The position numbers and the translations under genes were made by a program. A DNA stretch of 64,000 nt from Acidimicrobiia bacterium (GTDB lineage: Bacteria; Actinomycetota; Acidimicrobiia; IMCC26256; PALSA-610). The DNA lies in the NCBI GenBank assembly GCA_027494135.1, contig JAOSJK010000001.1, positions 351,378-415,377 of the forward strand, written 5' to 3'. How positions within the stretch are numbered: the stretch's first letter is position 1; each line of letters begins with the position of its first letter. Positions 31,945-42,521 of this stretch are shown piece after piece. Below the pieces are notes generated by a model. That model saw only the letters and a list, made by a program, of their open reading frames with translations. It made no database searches and was not told the origin of the DNA.

Positions 31945-32981
31945 GGGATGCCGAGCGATCCGTAGACGCCGGCGGTGCGCCGCGCCGTCTCGGTCCAGGA
32001 GAGCCGCGCCACCGCCGCCAGGCCGGCCGCGGCCAGTTCGCTCCGGTGCTCCTCGTCGGCCACCAGAGACCTGATGGCGACGGCCTGCGCCTCGGGATCG
32101 CGCGCCGGTACCCACTCGACCGCCCCCTCGGCCAGCTCGGGAAGCGCGCCCACTCTCGTGGCCACGACCGCCGCACCGCAGGCCATCGCCTCCAGAGGCG
32201 GCAGCCCGAAGCCCTCGTACCTCGACACGTAGGCGACCGCCGAGGCCGCCGCGTACAGGGCGGGCAGCCGGGCAACGTCCACATATCCCAGCAGCCGCGC
32301 GCCGGCGGGTACGTCGACTGTCGCTATCGACCCACCGGCGAGCACCAGCAGTACGCCGGCCTCGCGACACGCCGCCGCCAGAGTGGGTACGTCTTTGCGC
32401 GGCTCGAGGTTCCCGACGTGCAGGACGAACTCCGCCGGCAGCCCGTACGCCTCGCGCACCGCAGCGACGTCACCGGGGGCCGGGGGAGCGAAGCCCGGCG
32501 CCGGCGCAAGATGAACCACCTCTGCATCGCGCCGGAAGTGGTGCCGGATCCGATCCGCGGTGAACCCGGAGACGGCAATGAGCGCGTCGGCCCGACGCAC
32601 GGAGCGCCGCATGGTCGAGAGCTTGGCGACGCGGTGCAGACGGCCGTACGCCCAGGGGACGTCGAGGAACGACAGATCGTGCACGGTGCTGACCGTCGGA
32701 GCCCCGGGACGCAACGGCAGATCGACGTCGAGACCGTGGACGAGGTCGGCTGCGCCCACGGAGCGCAGGCCCTCGAGAGATCGCCTGACGCCGTAACAGG
32801 ATCGCCGTTCCATCGCGGCCACACCCGAGGGGAGCTCGCCCGTGGCATCCGACTGCACTACCGCCGCGAGCTCAGCCTCGACGCACTCCGGCAGGGCGCG
32901 AACGAGGTTGCGGATGTAGGTCTGCACACCGCTGCCGCCCGGTGTCAGGGCGAGCGCGTTGAGGACGATACGCGCGTGCAC
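31941..32981 (-). CDS. GT4-family glycosyltransferase
   Basis: This is a GT-B glycosyltransferase of 346 residues. The N-terminus IVLNALALTPGGSGVQTYIR carries the acceptor-side glycine loop. TVHDLSFLDVPWAYG and VLHVGNLEPRKDVPTLAAAC are typical of GT4 members, and the donor motif is SRYEGFGLPPLEAMACGAA. GTG 32981 with GGGAG upstream is the best start and places it 37 bp inside the end of the O-antigen-ligase-like gene. It is soluble or peripherally membrane-bound and builds the repeat unit on the cytoplasmic side. Confidence 0.88.
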   Translation of the reverse strand: MHARIVLNALALTPGGSGVQTYIRNLVRALPECVEAELAAVVQSDATGELPSGVAAMERRSCYGVRRSLEGLRSVGAADLVHGLDVDLPLRPGAPTVSTVHDLSFLDVPWAYGRLHRVAKLSTMRRSVRRADALIAVSGFTADRIRHHFRRDAEVVHLAPAPGFAPPAPGDVAAVREAYGLPAEFVLHVGNLEPRKDVPTLAAACREAGVLLVLAGGSIATVDVPAGARLLGYVDVARLPALYAAASAVAYVSRYEGFGLPPLEAMACGAAVVATRVGALPELAEGAVEWVPARDPEAQAVAIRSLVADEEHRSELAAAGLAAVARLSWTETARRTAGVYGSLGIP

Positions 32982-34384
32982 GTCGTCACGACTCCCAGCA
33001 GCATCCAGAAGTAGAGGTCCATGGGGAAGATCTCGAAGTAGGTCGCAACCCAGCACGCCGCCCCGACGCCGAGCACGTTCGCCGCGACCCCGTCGGCGAG
33101 AGCCCGATCGGTTCCGGTGAGTTGCCGGTCGACTCGCCGCAGGTACAGGAACGCCGTAATGAGGGTGAGGGCGAAGGCCCACAGCCCGACCACACCCAGC
33201 TCGTAGACCGCCTTGAAGTACTGGTTGTCGGGTTGGTACACCTCGAAATCGAGTCGCGTCACCTCACGAGTCTTCTCCGCAGCGCTCCCGGTCGCTCCGA
33301 TCCCGTTACCGAACGGTTCGGCCGTCACCTGCCCGATGTTCTCGAGCCACCCGACCTGACGATCGCCGAGGCTCTCCGCCTGGAACGCCGGCTCCGCGAT
33401 CTGCCCCGGCAGCATCACGAGGCCCAGGACGGCGATCAGGACGCCCAGGAGCAGCCACCGGTATCTGTGAACTGCGTGGTACACGAGGCCGATCCCGAGC
33501 ACGAGCCAGGCCGCTCGCACGAAGGTGAACGCGAGGGCGAGCAGCATAACGGGCGCCGTGACGAAGAACACGATGCTCCGAAGGCGTCTCGGCTCCGACA
33601 TCGCTACAGGGACTCCCACGAGGAGGACCGTGGCCAGGAAGAAGCCGAATGCGAAGGGCAGGTCGAATGTCGAGAACGAGCGCATGAATCCACCGGTGAA
33701 CCGGATGGTCTTGTTGTACTCGTAGCCGAGCGCGTTCACGCTCTCGTGCCCGAGGGCCTGCTGTGCCAGTCCTCCCAACGACGTGACGAGCCCGACGCCC
33801 ATCATGATGCTGACGAGTCGGTCGCGATCCCGGGCGTCGAACGGCCGGAGCCAGAGGATCACCAGCGACCCCGCGAAGAGGTACCCGATCTTCAGCCCCA
33901 CGAGCGCCTGCGCGCCGCCGACGAAGACGGCCGACACCAACCCGACCCCCACGTAGATCGCCAAGGGACCCACGAACTCCGGGAAGCGCGACCTCTCACG
34001 CTGCTTGCCGACAGTACCGAGCACCGACCAGAGCAGTGTCCAGATGAGCAGCGCCTCCTTCCACCCCTCGGCGAAGGGAGGTGTCGGAAGCACGTTCAGG
34101 AGACCGTCGAACGGGACGAACGCGACGAGCAGCAGCATTCCTCGCTGCGGACGGACGGCTATCCACAACGCCAGCGGCCACGCGAGCGCCAGCAGCAACA
34201 ACAACGGCGCCGCATCGACGAGACGCGCCACGACGCCGTCGAGAGCCGCGACGAGAGGCTCCGCCGATCCGGTCGTCACCACTCCGACGGACGCCACCGC
34301 GACCGCTCCCGCCACCGAGACGGCGGCAGCGACTGTGACGACTCTGGTAGCCGGTCGTTGCCGCCACGCGGTCAGTACGAACAC
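32945..34384 (-). CDS. O-antigen ligase/polymerase-like membrane protein
   Basis: This protein of about 479 residues has many hydrophobic helices and a long polar loop (residues roughly 350-400 around YQPDNQYFKAVYELGVVGL). That loop, with the sequence DNQYFKAVYELG, is the hallmark of the WaaL/Wzy O-antigen ligase superfamily. It would join or polymerise repeat units on the outer side of the membrane. GTG 34384 is a likely start but has no good ribosome site, so the N-terminus is uncertain. It diverges from the BY-kinase gene, 62 bp away, which suggests a shared control region. Confidence 0.85.
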   Translation of the reverse strand: MFVLTAWRQRPATRVVTVAAAVSVAGAVAVASVGVVTTGSAEPLVAALDGVVARLVDAAPLLLLLALAWPLALWIAVRPQRGMLLLVAFVPFDGLLNVLPTPPFAEGWKEALLIWTLLWSVLGTVGKQRERSRFPEFVGPLAIYVGVGLVSAVFVGGAQALVGLKIGYLFAGSLVILWLRPFDARDRDRLVSIMMGVGLVTSLGGLAQQALGHESVNALGYEYNKTIRFTGGFMRSFSTFDLPFAFGFFLATVLLVGVPVAMSEPRRLRSIVFFVTAPVMLLALAFTFVRAAWLVLGIGLVYHAVHRYRWLLLGVLIAVLGLVMLPGQIAEPAFQAESLGDRQVGWLENIGQVTAEPFGNGIGATGSAAEKTREVTRLDFEVYQPDNQYFKAVYELGVVGLWAFALTLITAFLYLRRVDRQLTGTDRALADGVAANVLGVGAACWVATYFEIFPMDLYFWMLLGVVTTCTRVSSSTRSP

Positions 34385-34446
34385 CGGGCGGCAGGGTACC
34401 CCGGTACGCGGGGCGCGCCGGGCACGCCGCGTAGACTCTGCCGGCA

Positions 34447-35886
34447 ATGGACCTGTCCGACCACTTGAGAGTCGTCGTAGCGAACTGGTGGCGGATCCTC
34501 CTGGTCGCCGCAGTAGTAGGCGTCGGCACCTACGCGTGGAGCAACAACGCCGATCCGGTGTTCACGGCGGAGAGCCTTCTGAGCGTCGCAGGCGACGACG
34601 TGCTCGATCCACAGACCTCCACCACCCAGGACCAGCTCGCCTTCCGGGCCGAGTACTTCGCCGAGATCGGCATGACGAGCACCGTCGCCGGGCGAGCGGC
34701 CGAGCTGGAACAGCTCCCCTACTCCGACGAGGAGACCCTCGACCACTACTCGATCGTGACCACAGACACGTCGGGACTCCTCCTCGTGCGGGCGTCGGAC
34801 AACTCGCCCGAGGAGGCCGAGAGCGTCGCGCGCGGAGTCGCCGGAGCGCTCGGCGATGTGGTCAACGAAGACCAGGCCACAGCGCGCCAGGAGAGGGCCG
34901 ATCAGATCGAGCGCCGGATCGCGGCGATCGAAGACGCCATGTCTCAGGTCGCCGAGGGCAGCACCGAGTGGGCCGCATACGACCAGGCACTGGCCGTCAA
35001 CAACGCAGCCCTGATCGACGTCCAGTCGCAGGGCTTCTTCCGGATCTCCGTGGTGACCCAGGCGCTCGCCAGCACCACCCCGGTATCCCCGCGCCCGGGC
35101 CGCGACGCGACGCTCTTCTTCCTGGTTGCATTCATAGTCACCGCCGAGGGCCTGGTCGTCGCACGCGCCTTCAGCGACCGCCTCGCACGCACGACCGATG
35201 CCGCAGCGGTGACAGAGCTCACGGGCCTCCCCGTCCTGGCGATGGTTCCACGCGGCATCGGCCCCGACGTGGTGGAGGCGTTCCGCACCCTGCGCACCAA
35301 CCTCATGCTCCTCGAGGGCGCCGGCCGGCCGCGCACAGTCGCAGTCGTCAGCCCCCAATCCGGGTTCGGGAAGTCGTTCGTCTCCATGAATCTCGCCGAG
35401 GCCGCCGCGGGAGTCGACGCACGGGTCGTCCTGATCGACGCCGACCTGCGCCGGCCGGTGCTCCACACCCGACTCCGCTGCAATCGCGAGCCCGGCCTGA
35501 GCGAGGTGCTCCGGGGCGGAGACATCGCCGAGTCGCTCCACGCGGTTCCCAGCGTGCCGGGTCTGCGCCTGATCCCCAGTGGTGCGACTACCGGTGACAC
35601 CGTCGGCATGCTCGGGGGCCGCGCTTTCCGGCAGCTGCTCGACGGTCTCGACGCCGCCGACCTCGTCGTCATAGACACGCCCCCCGGAGCCGCCTACGCA
35701 GATGCGCTGGCGGTGGCGGCCCAGTGCGATGCCGCCATCATCGTCCTCGACGCGCGCAGCACGCGCAGACGCCCCGCCAAGACGATGGTCGCCGCACTGG
35801 AGAGAACCGGGGCGACGGTCGTCGGGGCCGTCGTCAACAGCACGCGTCTGAACCGGCGCGACACGTACGGCTACGAGCGGACTTGA
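34447..35886 (+). CDS. Wzz/BY-kinase fusion (polysaccharide chain-length and tyrosine autokinase)
   Basis: This 479-residue protein joins a chain-length (Wzz) domain to a bacterial tyrosine kinase. The membrane helices are near residues 16-32 and 221-240. The kinase has the activating EAFRTLRTNLMLLE, a P-loop QSGFGKSF with Lys309, the Walker A' VVLIDADLRRP and Walker B DLVVIDTPPG. The P-loop has Phe in place of the usual Glu-Gly. The C-terminal Tyr cluster is short (DTYGYERT), so few autophosphorylation sites exist. It controls polymer length and export in Wzy-type systems. The next gene starts inside its stop codon. Confidence 0.9.
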   Translation: MDLSDHLRVVVANWWRILLVAAVVGVGTYAWSNNADPVFTAESLLSVAGDDVLDPQTSTTQDQLAFRAEYFAEIGMTSTVAGRAAELEQLPYSDEETLDHYSIVTTDTSGLLLVRASDNSPEEAESVARGVAGALGDVVNEDQATARQERADQIERRIAAIEDAMSQVAEGSTEWAAYDQALAVNNAALIDVQSQGFFRISVVTQALASTTPVSPRPGRDATLFFLVAFIVTAEGLVVARAFSDRLARTTDAAAVTELTGLPVLAMVPRGIGPDVVEAFRTLRTNLMLLEGAGRPRTVAVVSPQSGFGKSFVSMNLAEAAAGVDARVVLIDADLRRPVLHTRLRCNREPGLSEVLRGGDIAESLHAVPSVPGLRLIPSGATTGDTVGMLGGRAFRQLLDGLDAADLVVIDTPPGAAYADALAVAAQCDAAIIVLDARSTRRRPAKTMVAALERTGATVVGAVVNSTRLNRRDTYGYERT

Positions 35887-37234
35887 GCGAGGCCGGCCCC
35901 GAGCGCACCGACAGCGCCCGACCCGGCCGAGCGCGGCCCGAGCGGCCCGGCCCGCAGGGCCAGGAGCGGGAGACACCGAGCGAGGCCGGCCCCGAGCGCA
36001 CCGACAGCGCCCGACCCGGCCGAGCGCGGCCCGAGCGGCCCGGCCCGCAGGGCCAGGAGCGGGAGACACCGAGCGAGGCCGGCCCCGAGCGGGAGAGGCC
36101 GAGGGCGGAGTTCCCCTCATCTGCGGGGCTGCGGGTGGCGATTGTGCACGAGAAGTTCACGGTGCTCGCCGGTTCGGAGAAGGCAGTTGCGCAGATCCAC
36201 TCGATCTTCCCGAGCGCTCCGATATACACGGCGCTCCACGACCGATCCGTCTCCTCCCCCATCCTCCCCGACGCCGACATCAGGACCAGCCCCCTGCAAC
36301 GCCTCTACCGCGGGGGCGACTCGTATGCCCACCTGCTCCCGCTGCTGCCGTGGGCGATGTCCCACTTCGACCTGCGGGAGTTCGACCTGGTGATCACCAG
36401 TCACCATGCCTTCGCGAATCGGGTCAGACCCGCGACGGGCACCCGGGTCGTCTCGTACACCTACACGCCTGCGCGTTGGATCTGGGATCCCGAGGCGCGC
36501 TCCCACGAGATCGGCGGCAGGGCCGGGGCGCTGCTCTGGCGATGTTCGCCGCCACCCAGCGTCGCGCCGACTGCTCCGCGGCCGCCCGCCTCGACGGGAT
36601 CATCTCCATCTCCGGCGAGGTCGCCGGCAGGATCCGTCGCTGGTGGGGCCGCGACTCGACAGTCGTCTGGCCTCCGGTGGACACCGGCGCCTACTCGCCC
36701 GGTCACGGCGTCGCGAGAGACGACTTCTTCCTGGTCGCCGGCCGGCTCGTTCCTTACAAGCGGCCGGAGATCGCGGTTGCGGCCGCCCGTGAGGCCGGAG
36801 TTCGCCTGGTCGTCGCCGGTGACGGACGCGCACGTCGAGCATGCGAGGCCGTCGCAGGACCCCGCACGGAGTTCCTCGGCCGGGTCGACGACGACACGCT
36901 CTGCGATCTCTACCGGAGGTGCAGGGCGCTGATCTATCCGGGCAAGGAGGACTTCGGGATCATCCCCGTCGAGGCTCAGGCGTGTGGCGCGCCCGTCATC
37001 GCATTGGCCGCCGGGGGAGCCCTCGACACCGTCGTCGACGGCGTCACCGGTCTCCTGTACGAGGTCGCGCAAGACGACGAACACGTGTCCACGCTCGCGG
37101 CGTTGCTCCGCCACTTCGACGACTCGCTCTTCGATCCCGGCGCTCTCCGTACCCACGCCGAGAGGTACGCACCCGAGGAGTTCCGATCCAGGTTCGCGTC
37201 GGCGGTTGGGGGCATCCTCGGGCAGGTCACGTGA
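35883..37234 (+). CDS. GT4-family glycosyltransferase with repeat-encoded N-terminal extension, one frame break
   Basis: The GT-B core begins RVAIVHEKFTVLAGSEKAV and ends EEFRSRFASAVGGILGQV, with the donor-site motif YPGKEDFGIIPVEAQACGAP. This type is common in O-antigen and capsule loci. A base is missing near 36540, after LLWR and before MFAATQRRADC. TTG 35883 overlaps the kinase stop (TTGA); reading from it adds about 80 Pro/Arg/Glu-rich residues, made by two exact 93-bp repeats plus 21 bp of a third. The alternative is a GTG near 36132, which would leave the repeat as an untranslated spacer. Confidence 0.85.
35885..36091 (+). repeat. Perfect 93-bp tandem repeat
   Basis: Copies at 35885-35977 and 35978-36070 are identical, followed by 21 bp of a third copy (36071-36091). 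The period is 31 codons, so the frame is kept. In the glycosyltransferase frame each unit begins SEAGPERTDSARPGRARPER. Two identical copies in a row imply a very recent duplication or an assembly artefact. Confidence 0.9.
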
Positions 37235-38808
37235 CAGACCCCGACCGGAGAGCCGCGCCGGCGACGTCCGGGTCACTGCTCGCAGGGGCCGGGATCCTCG
37301 CATTCGCGCGCTACCTCGTGGCCGCGCTCGGATGGGCGGGGACCGCGGTGATCGCCCGCCGCCTGAGCGGGCCCGAGTTCGGGGCATTCACCACCGTCTT
37401 CGGGCTGCTGGGCCTCGTGGGGTTCGTCTCCGAGCTCCGCATGAGCCGGCTCGTCATCTCCGCCATGACCGGAGCAGACGACGAGGACGCGGGCCGCGTG
37501 ATCGGTTGCTACACGGCGCTGCGGATCGTGATCGGCCTGGTCGGTTGGGCGGTTGCGATGGCCGTGGTGACGATCGGGGGCTTCGACCCAGAAGTGGTCC
37601 GCGCAACGGCGCTCGCAGGCTCGGTCCTCGTTCTCATGTCGGCCTGGTACGCCCTGATACTCCTCTTCCAGGCGCGCATGTGGCTACGAACCGTCGCCGT
37701 GAGCCAGGTGGCCGGTCAAGCGGCACAGCTCGTCTCCATCCTCGCCGTCGCCGCCGCGGGGATCGGATCCGCCGTCTGGTTCTCCCTTCCGGCCGTGATC
37801 AGCGCGGTCGTCGGACTCGTCTGGATCGCCGCGTCCCTTCGGCGCTCCGTACGAGTGCGCCTCCATGTGGATCTCCCGACCTGGTGGTCGTGGCTGAAGG
37901 AGGCGGCACCTCTCTCCCTCGGGTTCGCGCTCGAGACAGCCTATTTCCGCATCGACGTCCTCATGCTCTCGGTGATGTCGGCGACACTCACGCCTGTCGG
38001 CATGTACGGCGTCGGCTACCGGTTCTCCGATCTCGTCGGTTCGCTCCCGATCGCACTGCTGGCGCCCGCGCTCGCCCTGATGGTCGATGCCTGGACGCAC
38101 GATCGGCAGCGATTCCACCAGACGTTCCAGACCAGCCTCGTGATCCTCTTCCTGGCCGGCGTCGGGGTGGGGATCGGGTTCGCCGTCTTCGCCGACGAGG
38201 CGATCACGCTGTTGTACGGCGAGCGCTACTCGCCTGCGGCGGGGGCGGCCCGGCTCCTGGTGCTCGGCCAGGTCCTCCACTTCTTCACATCGCTCTCGTT
38301 CACGACCCTCGTCGCCGTCGGACGGAACCGCCTGTACCCGGCCGCCGCCCTCGTGGGCGTGGTGATCAACGTCGGGCTGAATCTTGTGCTGATCCCCTCG
38401 CACTCCTATCGGGGATCCGCTATCGCGACCATCATCACAGAGGTGAGCGTGCTGGCAATCCTCTTCGTGGGCGTCGCCCGTGTACCCGACGTCAGGCCGC
38501 TCCCCTGGCGCGGCCTCGCCCGCATCTCCCTGGCCGGGTTGATCCTCGCAGCCGCGCTCATTGGGCTCCGCCCGCTCCTCCCGTGGCCAGCGCTCGCAGT
38601 CGCCGGCGCGGCCGGCTACCTGCTGCTGCTCCACGTTTTCGCAATAGCGGGGCCGGGCGGCCTCCGGGCGCTGGCGCGCGACGCCCGCCTCGAGATGCAG
38701 GGCCGACCCGTCAACCCGGACTCCGATTCCCGGACCGCAGAGAAGCCGCCGCCCCCGGCCGTCTCTGGTGGCTCCGACGACTACGGGCATGGCCCGGAGC
38801 ACCCGCCG
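37231..38808 (+). CDS. Wzx-like polysaccharide flippase (MOP/oligosaccharide exporter)
   Basis: This polytopic membrane protein has about 12-14 predicted helices and would flip lipid-linked repeat units across the membrane. Recognisable segments are AVIARRLSGPEFGAFTTVFG near the N-terminus, PLSLGFALETAYFRIDVLML in the middle, and the late TLLYGERYSPAAGAARLLVLG. GTG 37231 overlaps the previous stop (GTGA). The frame does not stop after the last helix; it continues through a Pro/Ser-rich linker straight into the next glycosyltransferase domain. Either the two are fused or a single-base error hides a stop. A TGA in the +1 frame at 38816-38818 is a candidate for that hidden stop. Confidence 0.88.
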
Positions 38809-39907
38809 CTCCGACTGACCGCCATCTCTCCGCACTCGATCGTCTCGGGCGCCGAGGTGGTACTGCTGCGCGCGCTCCACGCGGCGGCGGAGTCGGGTTG
38901 GGTCGTTCGGTGCGCCTGTCCCGAAGGACCACTGGCCGAGCGGCTGCGCGCCGAGGGGATACCCCGCGACGACATGCCCGATCTCCGACTTCCTTCCGGG
39001 CCTCGTCTCCTCGGCGCTGTCACCGTCTTCCTCCGGACGGGCGCGCGGCGGTCCGGATCCGACGCGTGGCGAGAGGCTCCGACGTGCTGCTCGTCAACAG
39101 TCTCCATGCGCTCGTGGCGCTCCGGCTTGCGCGCCTCGAGACACCGGTCGCCTGGCTGATCCACGACGTCGTCGTACGTCGCGACCGGCGCGCATTCCTC
39201 CGCCTCGGACTCCCATCGGTCGACCTCACGATCGCCGTCTCCGAAGCCGCCGCGAGATCGCTCCCCGATGGCGCGGTCCGCACCGTGGTGGTTCGCAACG
39301 GAACGCCGTGGCCCGTCGAGCCCGCGCGACCGCGGGTCTCACCACCGATCGTCGTGGGGTGCAACGCGGTCCTCACGCCCTGGAAGGGTCAGGACGTTCT
39401 CCTCGACGCCGTGGCGAGCCTCGCGCGAGAGGACATCGTCGTGGAGCTGATCGGTGGCACGCTGCCCAAGGACGACCGCTTCGAGGCGCAGCTCCGCGCC
39501 CGCGCCGATCAGCCCGACCTGCGCGGGCGCGTCCGCTTCATGGGCCACGTCGACGCCCCCTCGACGCCATGCGCGACTGGACGATCGCCGTCTGTCCCAG
39601 CGTAGATCCGGAGGCGGTGTCCCTCGGCGTGCTGGAAGCGATGAGCATCGGCGTGCCCGTGGTGGGCACCAACCACGGCGGTATCCCCGAGTTCCTCGGC
39701 GCCGCCGGCCTCCTCGTGGAACCGGGCGATCGGGTACAGCTAGCCCGATGTATCGCGGAGCTCATCGAAGACGACGAGCTCCGCGGGAGATGCTCCGCGG
39801 CGGGCAGAGCGATCGTGGCCGCCTCCCTGACGCTGGAGCACCAGCAACGCAGCCTGCTCGACGCGCTGACCGACCTCACCGCTTCTGCGCGCCACGCCCG
39901 CAGGCAG
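38809..39907 (+). CDS. GT4-like glycosyltransferase domain, in frame with the flippase, two frame breaks
   Basis: This is a GT-B domain of about 365 residues. It begins LRLTAISPHSIVSGAEVVLL, continues VLLVNSLHALVALRLARLE and VGCNAVLTPWKGQDVLLDAV, and reaches the donor half VSLGVLEAMSIGVPVVGTN, where the Glu is conserved. No in-frame start codon lies between the flippase and this domain, which supports a fusion unless a start is hidden by an indel. One base is missing near 39040, and one C is missing in 39556-39560 (correction gives VDAPLDAMRDWTIAV). The frame then runs without a stop into the next glycosyltransferase. Confidence 0.8.
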
Positions 39908-41090
39908 ATGGTCGTCTTCGCCGTGCCCGACTACGAGCCGACTCTCGGCGGCACCACGCGCCAGACCGCCAACCAGGCGCGCGCCATGGCCCGGCGCGGG
40001 CGCGACGTCACGGTCCTGACTCAGCGCCTCGAGCGCTCGTGGACCCGAACCGAGAGCTCCGGGCGACTCGAGGTCCGCCGCCTCCGCCCCTCGGGACGAG
40101 GCGGGGCCGCCATGAAGGGCTTCGTGCTGTCCACGGCCCTGTGGCTGCGCCGTCACAGACGCGATGTCGAGGTCGTCCACGTTCTCATGTACCCGGATCT
40201 GGCCGTCGCATCGGTCCTGGCCGGCCTCGGCGACCGAACTGTGATGAGCTGGGCAGGGCACGGCGACGCCACCGACTCGGTGACCCCCTCCTCAGGCCTC
40301 CTGCACCGCACTCTCGGCCGGGCCCGGCGTCGGGCGCTCGCCCCGATCGTCCACGTCGCTCTCACGCCGGCAATCGCCGACGAGCTGACCGGAATCGGCC
40401 TCGGCCGCAACGTGACCGTGATCCCCACACCCGTCGACACCTCTGCGTTCCGCCCTCCCACCGACGACGAGCGCGCAGCCGCGCGGAGCGCGCTCCATCT
40501 CGCGGCCGACCACGTCGCAGTCGTCTACACGGGCCACCTGCGCGCGCTCAAGCGCGTCGACGCGCTCGTCGCGGCATTCGCCCGGTTGGCCGCCGACCAC
40601 GGGAGCGCGAGGCTCTTCCTTGTCGGTGGAGGCCGCTACGACCTCGACGACCGAACCGATGCGCTACGCCGGCAGGTCCGGAACCTGGGGATCGACGACA
40701 GCGTCACCTTCACGGGTGAGGTCGCATCTGTCATTCCCTATCTGTACGCAGCCGACATCTTCGTCATGCCGTCGGACCGTGAGGGTCTGCCGAACAGCAT
40801 CCTGGAGGCGATGGCCTGCGGCCTACCGGTCGTAGCGCCTCCCAGCGCGGCCGGCGATCAGGTGCTCGACGCGACCATCGGCATCGTCCCCGAGAGCAAC
40901 GAACCGGCTCTCCTCTACGAGGCCCTCGCAGCGCTCGCCGACGACCCCGCCCTGCGCCGTTCGCTCGGCGACGCGGCGAGAGAGGCCACCATCGCCTACG
41001 AGCTCCCACGGGTAGTCGGGATGCTGGAGCAGCTCTACGCAACTCTGGGCGCCACCGCACCGACCGCTCCGGACGGAACCCGCCCCCTAG
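39908..41090 (+). CDS. GT4-family glycosyltransferase
   Basis: This is a GT-B glycosyltransferase of about 394 residues, with the N-terminal half opening MVVFAVPDYEPTLGGTTRQ. The donor half holds VVYTGHLRALKRVDALVAAF and the motif DREGLPNSILEAMACGLP. ATG 39908 is in frame with the preceding domain, with no stop between, so it may be a separate start or the third part of one polypeptide. In the sequence as given the frame continues to 41575 through the opposing hydrolase gene. Removing one C from the run just before 41088 gives a TAG at 41088-41090, the likely real end. Confidence 0.83.
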
Positions 41091-42173
41091 GCCATCGGGC
41101 GTCGCAGCTTCTCGGAGATCACGTCGCGCGCGGGCTTGCCCGACCAGTCGCGTCGGACCAGGCCCATGTTCTGCCAGACGTCGCCGCTGTTCGTACCCAG
41201 ATCTCTGTACGAGTACCAGAAGAGGTTCGCGGCGAACGGGTACGACAGCCACGCATCGACGAGTCGCCTCGCATAGGTCGCCTGAGTCTCGTCGCCGACC
41301 GACCGGCTGCTGGTTCCCGTCCCCCACCCGACCTCGGTCGCCCAGATCTTCTTGTGCGCGTCGCGGTGTCGGCTCATGATCCCGTGGATTGCGGGCAGCC
41401 GGTAGAAGGGGTTCCAGTCCGCGGCGTACTGCGGCGCATACGGAAAGGTGTAGGGGGTGAATGCCGACGGCGTCGAAGTGCCGGCGCAGCCCGCGGCGGT
41501 ACATCTTCAAGACGAACGTTCGTGGAGCGATGCTCCTGCGCTCGACGTTCGCCGCAGGTGCGAGCCCACCTGTGATCACCGTCGCGCCGGGGTCGACCGC
41601 GTGGATCGCCCGTGATGCTCTTTCGAAGAGCCGTGCGTAGGCGCTCACGTTCGGTGAGGGCTGCCAGAACTCCGACATGTTCGGCTCGTTCCAGATCTCC
41701 CAGCGCCGTACCCCGAGCGGCCGGTACCGGCGTGCGGCCTGACGCACGAAGCGCGCGTAGTCGCCGGGGTCGCTGGGCGCCCACTTGTCGGACGTTCCAG
41801 CCGGGCGGGCCCACGTGGGCGAGTAGGCAGGCATCGCCAACACCGAGATCCCGCGTTCCCTGGCCGCCAGCACGACCCTGTCGATGTGCGACCAGTTCCA
41901 GCTCCTGCGTCCGCCGGCCTGGACCGATGGCCAGTCGAAGTCGACACGCAGCCACCGCGCTCCGGTTGCCGCCATGCCGGCCATGTCCGCCTCGAGATCG
42001 GCATCGGAGATCCAGAGCGTCTCGTGTCCGTTGGAGAAGCCGATGCGCGTCCCGACCGTCTTCGTCCCGACGGACCTCGGAGTCGCCCCGGCGCCCGCGG
42101 CCTCTGCCGAGAGGGCGACGAGCAGCAGGAGGGCGGGGGCCAGCAGCCTGAGCGCTCTGCGGGTACGGGGCAT
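41087..42173 (-). CDS. Secreted glycoside hydrolase (GH5/GH39-like clan A TIM barrel), one frame break
   Basis: This hydrolase of about 360 residues has a signal peptide (RLLAPALLLLVALSAEAAGA). The retaining clan A layout is clear: the acid/base Glu in RRWEIWNEPNMSEFW and the nucleophile Glu in KIWATEVGWGTG. Supporting motifs are ARWLRVDFDWPSVQAGG and NLFWYSYRDLG. An extra base in the G-run at 41453-41457 breaks the frame; correction gives GIHPYTFPYAPQYAADWNPF. ATG 42173 is preferred because GGAG lies nine bases before it, although ATG 42182 is also possible. In a polysaccharide locus such an enzyme may trim or release polymer outside the cell. Confidence 0.82.
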
Positions 42174-42521
42174 CCTGCGCATCTCCGTCGGTGGCGTATC
42201 GGGGCTTCCGATGTGTCGTCACTCTCCGGGGTGCTCTTGACCTGCTTCTGTGCCTCGCACGGGCAGTGGGCACCGATTGCGCCCGTAAGCTCCACCCTCC
42301 GTCTGTGAGGAGCGGCCTGCGATCCCGGAGGACGGAGCGCCCAGATCGAGTCCCCACCGTGCATCTCCCACACGAATGCCCCGATACTCTGCCGAGAGGT
42401 ACGTGCTGAGTCCGGGCCCTCACGCGGGGCTACCCGGGCGCCGATATGGCGTTGGGGAGAGGGGCGCCTTGCGCTCGCCGCCCTCGCGTAAGACAATCAT
42501 CACCCTGCGTGACCGAGGTGC
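42174..42521. other. Divergent intergenic region with no gene
   Basis: These 348 bp separate the glycoside hydrolase from the initiating sugar-phosphate transferase and must hold both promoters. No convincing ORF or structured RNA was seen. A weak plus-strand promoter candidate is TTGCGC at 42469-42474 and GACAAT at 42492-42497, with 17-bp spacing, ahead of GTG 42522. Confidence 0.35.
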
